From Chloroflexi bacterium 13_1_40CM_68_21 (GTDB taxonomy: Bacteria > Chloroflexota > Limnocylindria > P2-11E): DNA of 12,051 bases. The position numbers and the translations under genes are program-made. Numbering within the stretch: the stretch's first letter is position 1; each line of letters begins with the position of its first letter. The notes beneath the pieces are model-generated. The model was not told the DNA's origin, did no database searches, and worked only from the letters and a program-made list of their open reading frames with translations. Below are positions 1-5,964 of this stretch, in pieces. Location: positions 1 to 12,051 of the forward strand of contig MNEO01000021.1 in NCBI GenBank assembly GCA_001917735.1. The letters run 5' to 3'.

Positions 1-1
1 G

Positions 2-184
2 GTTGTGCGCGCGTGCGACGACATTCCCGTCGCGCGCCACCAGTGCGCCGATCGGAACGTCGTCGTGCTCGGTCGCGCGGCGCGCCTCGTCGAGCGCCTC
101 GCGCATGAACCGATCGTCGTCGGCCGGTCCGGGGAGCGTTTCCGGCGCGGCGAACGGTGCGCCGGTGTGTGGCCGGTCCCTCAT
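2..184 (-). CDS. tadA: TadA-type tRNA adenosine deaminase, N-terminal part
   Basis: Only the first 61 codons are present; the gene runs off the left edge. TadA converts adenosine to inosine at the wobble position of tRNA-Arg in the cytoplasm. The visible part has the N-terminal helix (FMREALDEARRA, residues 26-37) and the first strands (DVPIGALVARDG and VVARAHN, about 42-61), a pattern close to Bacillus-type TadA. The zinc-binding HAE and PCxxC motifs lie outside the window, so the catalytic assignment is untested. The ATG at 184 overlaps the livF stop as ATGA, which suggests translational coupling. About 25 residues precede the usual family start, and Met27 (ATG at 106) is an alternative. 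A cytosine or guanine deaminase of the same fold is possible, so the family call is firmer than the substrate. Confidence 0.7.
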   Translation of the reverse strand, partial: MRDRPHTGAPFAAPETLPGPADDDRFMREALDEARRATEHDDVPIGALVARDGNVVARAHN

Positions 185-885
185 ATCCCGAGGTAGCGCG
201 ACTCGACGTCGCGCGCCGCGGCGAGCTCCGCCGGCGTCCCGCTGAAGACGATCGTCCCCTTGTTCATCACATGGACGCGCTGCCCCACGCGCGTCGCGAG
301 GGAGAGGTTCTGCTCCACCAGCAGCAGGGCGAGGCCGCTCGCGCGGAGGCGGAGGAGAGCTTCGCCGACCGCCTCCACGAGCGTGGGCGCGAGGCCCTCC
401 GAGGGCTCATCCAGCAACAGCAAGGAAGGATTGCGCATGAGCGCGCGGGCGAGCGCGAGCATCTGCTGCTCGCCGCCCGAGAGCTGGTCGCCGCGCACCG
501 CGAGGCGCCGGGCGAGGCTCGGGAAGAGCTCGAGGACACGGCGCTCGTCCCACCCACCCGAGACTGGCCGCGCGGCGATCGCGAGGTTCTCGCCGACGCT
601 GAGGTCACCGAAGACGCGCCGGCCTTGCGGAACGAGCGCGACCCCGGCTCGCGCGATCCGATGCGGCGGCGCTCCCGTGAGATCCATATCGTTCACCCGC
701 ACGCTGCCCTCGCGCGGGCGGAGAAAACCGACGATCGAGGCGATGGTCGTCGTCTTGCCCGCGCCGTTCCGGCCGACGAGCGCGACCGACTCGCCGGCAC
801 CCACCCGCAGGTCCACGCCCTGAAGGACGTGGCTCTCGCCGTAGTAGGCGTGGAGCGCGCGGACCTCGAGTGCCGGACCGCTCAC
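181..885 (-). CDS. livF: HAAT-type ABC transporter ATP-binding protein LivF
   Basis: Second ATPase subunit of a branched-chain-amino-acid-type (HAAT) importer; it powers uptake at the inner face of the membrane as a partner of LivG. The 234 residues match the usual LivF length. Visible motifs are Walker A GRNGAGKT (38-45), Q-loop Gln87 in VPQGRRVF, signature LSGGEQ (135-140) and Walker B LLLLDE (155-160, catalytic Glu160). The switch segment is LLVEQN, with Gln192 where most ABC ATPases have His; this is normal for LivF. The reading frame stays open far upstream, so the start was chosen from the GTG at 885, which overlaps the livG stop as GTGA, and from where homology begins (LEVRALHAYYG). 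The gene ends in an ATGA overlap with the deaminase gene. Confidence 0.93.
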   Translation of the reverse strand: MSGPALEVRALHAYYGESHVLQGVDLRVGAGESVALVGRNGAGKTTTIASIVGFLRPREGSVRVNDMDLTGAPPHRIARAGVALVPQGRRVFGDLSVGENLAIAARPVSGGWDERRVLELFPSLARRLAVRGDQLSGGEQQMLALARALMRNPSLLLLDEPSEGLAPTLVEAVGEALLRLRASGLALLLVEQNLSLATRVGQRVHVMNKGTIVFSGTPAELAAARDVESRYLGI

Positions 886-1619
886 GTGACCGCCAGCGCC
901 TTCCCGAGATAGACCTCGTTGACACGCACGTCGCCGCGGATATCGGAGGCGGAGCCATCCGCGATCACGCGCCCTTCGTGGAGCACGCTCACGCGATCCG
1001 CGAGCCGGAAGACGACATCCATATCGTGCTCGACGATGAGGATCGTGAGCGCGCGAGCGAGCGCGCCGATGAGCTCCGCGATGCGTGCCGTCTCGGCCGG
1101 GGACATGCCCGCGGTCGGCTCGTCCAGCAGCAGCACCCGCGGGCGCTGCGCGAGGGCGAGCGCGAGCTCCAGCTGACGCCGCTCGCCGTGCGAGAGCGCC
1201 TGCGCGGCCACGTGCTCGCGTCCGGCGAGGCCGACCTGCTCGAGAAGCTCGTCGGCGGCGAGGTACTCCGAGCGCGGAGGCGCGATGAATGGCCGGTACG
1301 GACCGGCGCGAGCCCCGAGCGAGAGCGCGACATTCTCGCGAGCGCTGAGCGGCGCGAAGAGCTCGTTGCGCTGGTACATCCGCGCGAGTCCCAGCCGCGC
1401 TCGCTCCCAGGTCCGGAGCGCGGTGATGTCCTGTCCGCGAAGGCTCACCGCGCCCCCGCTCGGCGAAAGCTCGCCGGTGAGCACGTTGAAGAGCGTTGTC
1501 TTCCCCGCCCCGTTCGGTCCGATGATCGCGCGGCGCTCGCCCTCGCCGATTCGAAGCGAGACTCCGTCGAGCGCCACGACGCCACCGAAGGCGCGCCGCA
1601 GGTCGCGGATCTCGATCAT
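882..1619 (-). CDS. livG: HAAT-type ABC transporter ATP-binding protein LivG
   Basis: First ATPase subunit of the importer, 245 residues, pairing with LivF. Visible motifs are Walker A GPNGAGKTT (34-42), a Q-loop region MYQRNELF with Gln83 (most LivG proteins have RTFQ here), signature LSHGERRQLELA (142-153), Walker B VLLLDE (162-167), and the switch histidine His198 in LIVEHDMDVVF. The C-terminal NEVYLGK is typical of LivG and helps separate it from LivF. The ATG at 1619 overlaps the livM stop as ATGA and sits right at the start of homology (MIEIRDLRRAFGG). The frame is open upstream, but that stretch antisenses no recognisable domain and overlaps livM. The Shine-Dalgarno is weak, as expected for a coupled start. 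Confidence 0.93.
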   Translation of the reverse strand: MIEIRDLRRAFGGVVALDGVSLRIGEGERRAIIGPNGAGKTTLFNVLTGELSPSGGAVSLRGQDITALRTWERARLGLARMYQRNELFAPLSARENVALSLGARAGPYRPFIAPPRSEYLAADELLEQVGLAGREHVAAQALSHGERRQLELALALAQRPRVLLLDEPTAGMSPAETARIAELIGALARALTILIVEHDMDVVFRLADRVSVLHEGRVIADGSASDIRGDVRVNEVYLGKALAVT

Positions 1620-2575
1620 CGGGATCTCGCTCGCGACCACGCCGCGCGACCGACGCCGACCATGCCTTGTCGCGCGAGGAGCACGAACGCGATGAATACC
1701 ACTCCCAGGACCGTCTCGGAGATCCCGATCGCCGACGACAGCACCCGCTGGATGAACATGACGACCCCGGCACCGAGGACCGGTCCGAGAAGCGTGCCGG
1801 CGCCGCCGATGAGCACCATGACGAAGGCCTGGATCGACGTGCCGAGGCCGACGTCGCCGGGCGACACGAAACGCTGCGAATACGCGGAGAGCGCGCCCGC
1901 GATACCGGCGAGCGCCCCCGCGACGACGAACGCCGAGAGCTTGAGGCGCGCCGTGTCGTAGCCGAGGGCACGCATGCGGCGCTCGTTCTCGCGGACGCCG
2001 ACCAACGCCCGCCCGTATGGCGACCGGACGAGGCCCCAGAGAAGCAGCGCCACCGCGAGGAAGGTCACCGCCACGAGGACATACATGCGGTCCGGCGCAC
2101 TGAAGTCGAGTCCAGCGAGCGCCGGCCGTCCTACGCCGGAGAGGCCGTTCGACCCACCGGTGAGCGCGGTCCACTGGAAGGCGATCGCGAAGACAATCTG
2201 CGCGAGCGCGAGCGTGAGCATGAGGAAGAAGATCCCCTCGGCGCGCACGACGAGTGCACCGATCACGAGCGCGAGTAGAGCTGCCACCAGAGCGGCGGCA
2301 ACGAGCGTGACCGGCAGTTGATCCGTAGCGAGACGTTGGCCCGCGATGCCGGCCCCGTATGCCCCGGCGCCGAAGAAGGCCGCGTGCCCGAGCGAAGGCA
2401 TCCCCGCGTACCCCACGAGCAGGTCGAGCGACAACGCGAATACCGCGAACACGAGCATGTCCCGGAGCACCGTCGTTGCGAAGCGCGATGACTCCCAGCC
2501 CTCGCTCCAGTACGGGAACGTGACGAGCAGAACGGCGGCGATGAGCACGACGGCCCAGCGCGCGGCACGGTTCAT
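1616..2575 (-). CDS. livM: HAAT-type ABC transporter permease LivM
   Basis: Membrane permease subunit, 319 residues, that forms the translocation path together with LivH. Hydrophobic segments are visible near residues 7-20, 38-56, 62-78, 88-112, 115-135, 164-182, 212-232, 246-275 and 286-302. Family signatures are GYAGMPSLGHAAFFGAGAY (55-73), the cytoplasmic ATPase-contacting loop around SPYGRALVGVRENE (185-198) followed by RMRALGYD, and LIGGAGTLLGPVLGA (255-269). The C-terminal tail is basic. The ATG at 2575 overlaps the livH stop as ATGA, which decides the start over a longer open frame. The substrate cannot be read from the permease. Confidence 0.93.
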   Translation of the reverse strand: MNRAARWAVVLIAAVLLVTFPYWSEGWESSRFATTVLRDMLVFAVFALSLDLLVGYAGMPSLGHAAFFGAGAYGAGIAGQRLATDQLPVTLVAAALVAALLALVIGALVVRAEGIFFLMLTLALAQIVFAIAFQWTALTGGSNGLSGVGRPALAGLDFSAPDRMYVLVAVTFLAVALLLWGLVRSPYGRALVGVRENERRMRALGYDTARLKLSAFVVAGALAGIAGALSAYSQRFVSPGDVGLGTSIQAFVMVLIGGAGTLLGPVLGAGVVMFIQRVLSSAIGISETVLGVVFIAFVLLARQGMVGVGRAAWSRARSR

Positions 2576-3444
2576 CTCGCGATCCGGATGCGCCCGAGCA
2601 GGCCGGTCGGCTTCAGCAGCAGCACGACGGCGACGATCGCGAAGATGAGCGCGAGCGCGAAGTCCTGGAAGAGGACCTTGCCGAACGTGTCGATCGGCCC
2701 GACGAGAACGCTCCCGGCGACCGCGCCACCGAGCGTTCCAAGGCCGCCGACGACCACCACGATGAGCGAATAGAGCAACCCGTCGGTGTCCATCCCAGGC
2801 TGCATCCCGAAGACCGGCGCCGCGATCACGCCGGCGAGACCGGCGAGCGCCGCGCCGACCGCGAACGTGATCGCGAAGAGACGGTCGATGTCGACGCCGA
2901 GGGCTCCGAGCATCTCCGCGTCCTGCACGCCCGCGCGGATAAGCATGCCCAGCCTTGTGCGCCGGTACACCACGCTGATCGCCGCCGCGAGCACGACGCC
3001 GAAAGCGATGACAAAGATCCGGTAGACCGGATACACGCTTCCGAGGATCGCCACTGACCGGTCGAGTCCCGGCGGGAACGGCAGCGATCGCACTTCGCGC
3101 CCCCACACCAGTCCGATCTGGTCGACGATGACGAGCGCGACCCCGATGGTGAGCAAGACCTGATCGAGATGCCGCCCGCGCAAACGCCGCAGCAGCAGAG
3201 GTTCCATGACGACTCCGAGGAGACCGAGCGCAGCCGGCGCGGCGACCAGCGCGAGCCAGAAGGATCCCGTCCGCTGCACCACGGTGAGCGCGACGTACGC
3301 GCCGAGCATGTAGAACGCGCCGTGCGCAAGGTTGACGACGTCCATCATCCCGAACACGAGCGAGAGGCCCGCGGCAAGGATGAAAAGCAAGGCGCCGAAC
3401 GAGAGACCGTTCAGCGCCTGCTGGAACAGGAGCTCGGGACTCAC
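2572..3444 (-). CDS. livH: HAAT-type ABC transporter permease LivH
   Basis: Membrane permease subunit, 290 residues, partner of LivM. The N-terminal signature LNGLSFGALLFILAAGLSLV (11-30) followed by VVNLAHGAFYMLGAY (36-50) is diagnostic of LivH. The loop YRRTRLGMLIRAGVQD (160-175), then AEMLGALGVD, is the ATPase-contacting region. VVGGLGTLGGAVAGS (232-246) and the C-terminal LLLKPTGLLG are also family hallmarks. The GTG at 3444 starts 7 nt after the livJ stop, the only non-overlapping junction in this operon. A GGGGAAG sequence inside the livJ 3' end lies about 10 nt upstream and can serve as ribosome-binding site. Confidence 0.93.
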   Translation of the reverse strand: MSPELLFQQALNGLSFGALLFILAAGLSLVFGMMDVVNLAHGAFYMLGAYVALTVVQRTGSFWLALVAAPAALGLLGVVMEPLLLRRLRGRHLDQVLLTIGVALVIVDQIGLVWGREVRSLPFPPGLDRSVAILGSVYPVYRIFVIAFGVVLAAAISVVYRRTRLGMLIRAGVQDAEMLGALGVDIDRLFAITFAVGAALAGLAGVIAAPVFGMQPGMDTDGLLYSLIVVVVGGLGTLGGAVAGSVLVGPIDTFGKVLFQDFALALIFAIVAVVLLLKPTGLLGRIRIAR

Positions 3445-3451
3445 GCCGAGG

Positions 3452-4732
3452 TCACTTCCCCGGGTCGGTCACCTTGGCGATCTTGTCGAGGATGGTGTTC
3501 ACCGTCTGGCCGCCCTGCGTTTTCACCTCGCGGAGGTAGATGTCCTGGATCGGGTTGTGGGTGGTCTTGTCAAAGGCGAAGTCGCCGCGCGGGCTCTTGA
3601 ACGAAACATCCTCGAGCGCCTTGACGAGCTTGTCCTTGTCGGACGTGTCGCCACCGATCTTATTGAGCGCTTCGCCGAGCGCCGTCATCCCGTCGTATGC
3701 CTGCACCGCGAACACGTCCGGCAGCAGCGGGTACTGCTTCTGGAAATCGGCGACGAACTTCTTGTTCTCGGCATTGTCGAGCTCGACGGCCCAGAAGAGC
3801 GACGTGATCGCGCCGTTCGCGAGATCCTTGACCTCTTTCAGCACGTCCTGCTCGGTGAGGAACCCCGCGCCGTACATCTTGTACCCGGCGGCCGGCAGGC
3901 CGAGCTGGCTCCACGTCTTGATGAAGCCGATGGCGTCGGCTCCGGAGAAGAACGAGTACACGTTCTTCGTCGGCTGGTTCTTGATCTGCGTCACGAATGG
4001 CGCGAAGTCGGCGTTTCCCAGCGGCGGCGCCACGTTTCCCGTCACGCTGCCGCCATTCTTCTTGAGCCCTGTCGTGAAGTCGGCCGCCGACTCCGTCCCG
4101 AAGCCGTAGTTCGCGTACGCGAGGAAGAACTCCTTTGTCCCCTTCGCGGATAGGTAGTCGCCGATCGGGTACGAGATCTGGTACGAGGAGAACGACGAGC
4201 GGAAGATGTACGGGCTCTTGCAGGCGGGCTTGCAGTCCGGAGTGTCGCGCGTAAGCGCGTTCCCTCCGGCGTTCGTGTCGATGAAGATCAGCTTCGCCGC
4301 GTGCACGGCGTTGCGAATGCCGTAGGCGAGCGGCGTCGGCACGACGCCCAGCATCACGTCCACCTGGTCCTGGTCGATGAACTTCTGCGTCTTCTGGATG
4401 CCGGTCGCGGTGACGTTGGCGTCGTCCTCGTAGACGATGGTGACCGGCCGGTTCGCGATCTTCTGATCGTTCTGCTTGAGATAGAGCTCGGTCGCGCGGC
4501 GCATCGAGTTGCCGAGCTCGGCATAGACGCCGGTGAACGGAAGAAGCTGGCCGATCTTGAGCGCCTTCCCAGGCGTCGCCGCCGGCGAGCCGCTCGCGGC
4601 CGGTGTCACCGCGGCCGGCGCGCAGGCCGCGAGCGCCGCCGCGGACGTCGCGACGAGGAACTGGCGTCGCGTGATGCGATACGTGTAGCCGCGCTTCGCG
4701 GCGAGATCGTTCGTCCTGGCGAACCCGCCCAT
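3452..4732 (-). CDS. livJ: HAAT-type ABC transporter substrate-binding lipoprotein (LivJ/LivK family)
   Basis: Extracytoplasmic solute receptor, 426 residues, that delivers ligand to LivH/LivM. It has a twin-arginine n-region (TRRQFLV, Arg22-Arg23), a short hydrophobic stretch and a lipobox ending at Cys37 (ALAAC), so it is predicted to be Tat-exported and lipid-anchored. A Pro/Ala/Ser-rich linker (38-55) leads into the periplasmic-binding type I fold, starting at LKIGQLLPFTGVYAELG (58-74). Cys167 and Cys171 (DCKPAC) could form a disulfide. The Ala/Ser ligand-site pattern does not reveal the substrate; amino acids, urea, amides and aromatic acids are all carried by this family. The ATG at 4732 has a strong GGGAGGG site 4 nt upstream. 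It is the first gene of the transporter operon. The symbol names the family role only. Confidence 0.9.
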   Translation of the reverse strand: MGGFARTNDLAAKRGYTYRITRRQFLVATSAAALAACAPAAVTPAASGSPAATPGKALKIGQLLPFTGVYAELGNSMRRATELYLKQNDQKIANRPVTIVYEDDANVTATGIQKTQKFIDQDQVDVMLGVVPTPLAYGIRNAVHAAKLIFIDTNAGGNALTRDTPDCKPACKSPYIFRSSFSSYQISYPIGDYLSAKGTKEFFLAYANYGFGTESAADFTTGLKKNGGSVTGNVAPPLGNADFAPFVTQIKNQPTKNVYSFFSGADAIGFIKTWSQLGLPAAGYKMYGAGFLTEQDVLKEVKDLANGAITSLFWAVELDNAENKKFVADFQKQYPLLPDVFAVQAYDGMTALGEALNKIGGDTSDKDKLVKALEDVSFKSPRGDFAFDKTTHNPIQDIYLREVKTQGGQTVNTILDKIAKVTDPGK

Positions 4733-4736
4733 GAGG

Positions 4737-4743
4737 CCCTCCC
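4737..4743 (-). promoter_or_regulatory. Strong ribosome-binding site of the transporter operon
   Basis: The minus strand reads GGGAGGG, followed by 4 nt (CCTC) and the livJ ATG. It is the strongest Shine-Dalgarno in the operon. Most downstream genes start by stop/start overlap with weak sites, so this site probably sets translation entry for the transporter. Confidence 0.7.
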
Positions 4744-4763
4744 GCGTCGTGGTCAGACCGCGC

Positions 4764-4792
4764 TAAGTATGGCCGTCCCAGCGAAAAAACAA
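4764..4792 (-). promoter_or_regulatory. Candidate sigma-70-type promoter for the transporter operon
   Basis: On the minus strand a TTGTTT (-35-like, 4792-4787) is separated by exactly 17 bp from TACTTA (-10-like, 4769-4764). This would give a 5' leader of roughly 25 nt holding the GGGAGGG site. The -35 keeps TTG, but the -10 is a poor match, and an overlapping CATACT (4771-4766) matches better at a shorter 15-bp spacing. The position is right, but the motif alone is weak evidence. Confidence 0.35.
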
Positions 4793-4820
4793 GCGTGTGC
4801 CACAGCTCCTACTGCGACCA

Positions 4821-4850
4821 GAATTGGCTATGATATCTATTTGTTAGATT
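4821..4850 (+). promoter_or_regulatory. AT-rich candidate promoter for the SPFH/RHH unit
   Basis: This 30-bp island (GAATTGGCTATGATATCTAT, then TTGTTAGATT) is strikingly AT-rich against the surrounding high-GC sequence, in the short gap upstream of the plus-strand genes. It offers TATGAT (4829-4834) as a -10, or TTGGCT (4824-4829) as a -35 with TAGATT (4845-4850) as -10 at a short 15-bp spacing. I cannot choose between these readings. Confidence 0.35.
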
Positions 4851-4856
4851 AGCGAT

Positions 4857-4877
4857 AGCGAGCCACGCAGGCTCGCT
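4857..4877. repeat. Perfect inverted repeat in the SPFH gene leader (8-bp arms, 5-nt spacer)
   Basis: AGCGAGCC (4857-4864) and its exact reverse complement GGCTCGCT (4870-4877) flank the 5-nt spacer ACGCA. The repeat sits between the AT-rich candidate promoter and the GGGGAG ribosome-binding site of the SPFH gene. It could be an operator for a dimeric regulator, or a GC-rich leader hairpin in RNA. No run of T follows it, so a terminator is unlikely. Confidence 0.6.
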
Positions 4878-4885
4878 GGAAAGTT

Positions 4886-4891
4886 GGGGAG
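4886..4891 (+). promoter_or_regulatory. Ribosome-binding site deciding the GTG start of the SPFH gene
   Basis: GGGGAG lies 3 nt before the GTG at 4895. The spacing is short, but no other start codon lies near the beginning of the first membrane segment. Confidence 0.5.
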
Positions 4892-4894
4892 ACC

Positions 4895-5767
4895 GTGATC
4901 CGCGAACGTCAGGCGACCCTCGTACCCGGACTGCCCGTACTTATCGTCCTCATCGCCGTCGATCTTCTGTGCATCGCGGGGATCGTCGCCGGTGCGATCC
5001 AGAGGCAGCCGTGGCTGATCGTCGCGGCGGTGATCGTCCTCGTGCTATCGCCGATTGGTTATCTCGGCCTGACCATCGTCAATCCGAACGAGGCCCGAGT
5101 GATCCAACTCGTCGGCCGGTATGTCGGGACCGCGCGCGAGCCGGGCTTGTGGTGGGTTAACCCGTTCGCATTCCCGCGCAGAGCGGTCTCGCAGCGCGTC
5201 CGCAACTTCGAGAGCTCGAAGCTCAAGGTAAACGATCACGACGGGAACCCAATCGAGATCGCGGCGATCGTCGTCTGGCGTGTGACCGACACGGCGGAGG
5301 CCGTGTTCCAGGTCGACGACTACGAGAACTACGTGAAAGTGCAGACCGAGGCCGCCGTGCGGAACCTCGCGACCACATACGCGTACGACTCACACACCGA
5401 AGACAACCTCTCGCTACGCACGAGCAGCGAGGAGATCACCGAGCGGCTTCGGACCGAGGTGCAGGACCGGCTCGCGAAAGCCGGCATCGAGGTAATCGAG
5501 GCCCGCATCAGCCACCTCGCGTATGCGCCCGAGATCGCGCAGGCCATGCTCCGCCGCCAGCAGGCGAGCGCCGTGGTCGCGGCGCGCACACGCATCGTCG
5601 AGGGCGCGGTCGGTATGGTCGAGATGGCCCTGGAGGAGCTCGCGAAGAAGCACGTCGTCGAGCTCGACGAAGAGCGCAAGGCCGCGATGGTTAGCAACCT
5701 GCTCGTCGTGCTCTGCAGCGAGCAGAACACGCAGCCGGTCGTGAACACGGGGACCCTCTACACATAG
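4895..5767 (+). CDS. Membrane-anchored SPFH/band-7 domain protein
   Basis: A stomatin/prohibitin/flotillin-type protein of 290 residues; such proteins oligomerise at membranes and organise microdomains or partner proteases, but the role of this one is unknown. Two hydrophobic segments (about 11-35 and 40-62) form an N-terminal hairpin anchor. The SPFH domain follows from [17 protein letters not shown] (63-79) through [10 protein letters not shown] (121-130) and the conserved region [19 protein letters not shown] (141-159). A helical region rich in Glu, Arg and Ala (176-265) contains [20 protein letters not shown], typical of SPFH C-terminal coiled regions. It ends in a short tail, NTGTLYT. 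The GTG start follows a GGGGAG site. The gene is divergent from the transporter operon and 5 nt upstream of the small DNA-binding protein gene, so the two probably form one transcript. No NfeD partner is present. Confidence 0.9.
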   Translation: MIRERQATLVPGLPVLIVLIAVDLLCIAGIVAGAIQRQPWLIVAAVIVLVLSPIGYLGLTIVNPNEARVIQLVGRYVGTAREPGLWWVNPFAFPRRAVSQRVRNFESSKLKVNDHDGNPIEIAAIVVWRVTDTAEAVFQVDDYENYVKVQTEAAVRNLATTYAYDSHTEDNLSLRTSSEEITERLRTEVQDRLAKAGIEVIEARISHLAYAPEIAQAMLRRQQASAVVAARTRIVEGAVGMVEMALEELAKKHVVELDEERKAAMVSNLLVVLCSEQNTQPVVNTGTLYT

Positions 5768-5772
5768 CCGGA

Positions 5773-5964
5773 ATGGCCGACAAGAAGGCCTATCTGCTGC
5801 GAGTCGATCCCGAGCTGCACGACGCGCTGCAAAAGTGGGCCGCTGATGAGCTGCGGAGCGTCAACGCCCAGATCGAATTCGCCCTGCGCCGCGCGCTTCA
5901 GAGCGCGGGACGACTGCCTTCGGGTCCGCCTCCGCCTAGGCCGACTCGCGCTCGACGAGCGTAG
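5773..5964 (+). CDS. Small ribbon-helix-helix (Arc/MetJ-like) DNA-binding protein
   Basis: A 63-residue protein with the layout of a ribbon-helix-helix dimer: a strand at AYLLRVD (6-12), helix A at ELHDALQKWAADEL (14-27), a turn at RSVN, and helix B at AQIEFALRRALQSAG (32-46). The phrase RSVNAQIEFALRRAL is typical of Arc-like or antitoxin-like regulators. A Pro/Arg-rich tail (49-63) follows. It starts 5 nt after the SPFH stop with no strong ribosome-binding site, suggesting coupling. Such proteins usually repress their own promoter; the inverted repeat at 4857-4877 is a candidate site, by inference only. No toxin-like gene is adjacent, so a toxin-antitoxin role is not supported. Its last 29 nt overlap the thiolase gene tail-to-tail. 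Confidence 0.8.
   Translation: MADKKAYLLRVDPELHDALQKWAADELRSVNAQIEFALRRALQSAGRLPSGPPPPRPTRARRA

Noticed and set aside
870..1961. Long plus-strand open frame opposite livG/livF/livM
   Set aside because: Arg/Ala-rich antisense shadow of high-GC genes with clear ABC-transporter motifs; no domain of its own.
1620..1971. Upstream extension of the livG and livF frames
   Set aside because: The extended parts overlap neighbouring genes and carry no homology; ATGA and GTGA overlaps give better starts.
3332..4153. Plus-strand open frame opposite the binding-protein gene
   Set aside because: Antisense to a well-supported solute-binding protein; composition typical of shadow frames.
4857..4877. Inverted repeat as a rho-independent terminator
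   Set aside because: No T-run on either side, and it sits upstream of a gene rather than after one.
5949..5961. Short palindrome CGCTCGACGAGCG as a bidirectional terminator at the convergent gene ends
   Set aside because: Too short for a stable stem with a proper loop, inside coding sequence and without T-runs.
5773..5964. Antitoxin of a toxin-antitoxin pair
   Set aside because: The RHH fold fits, but neither neighbour resembles a toxin; the partner gene is a 290-residue SPFH membrane protein.
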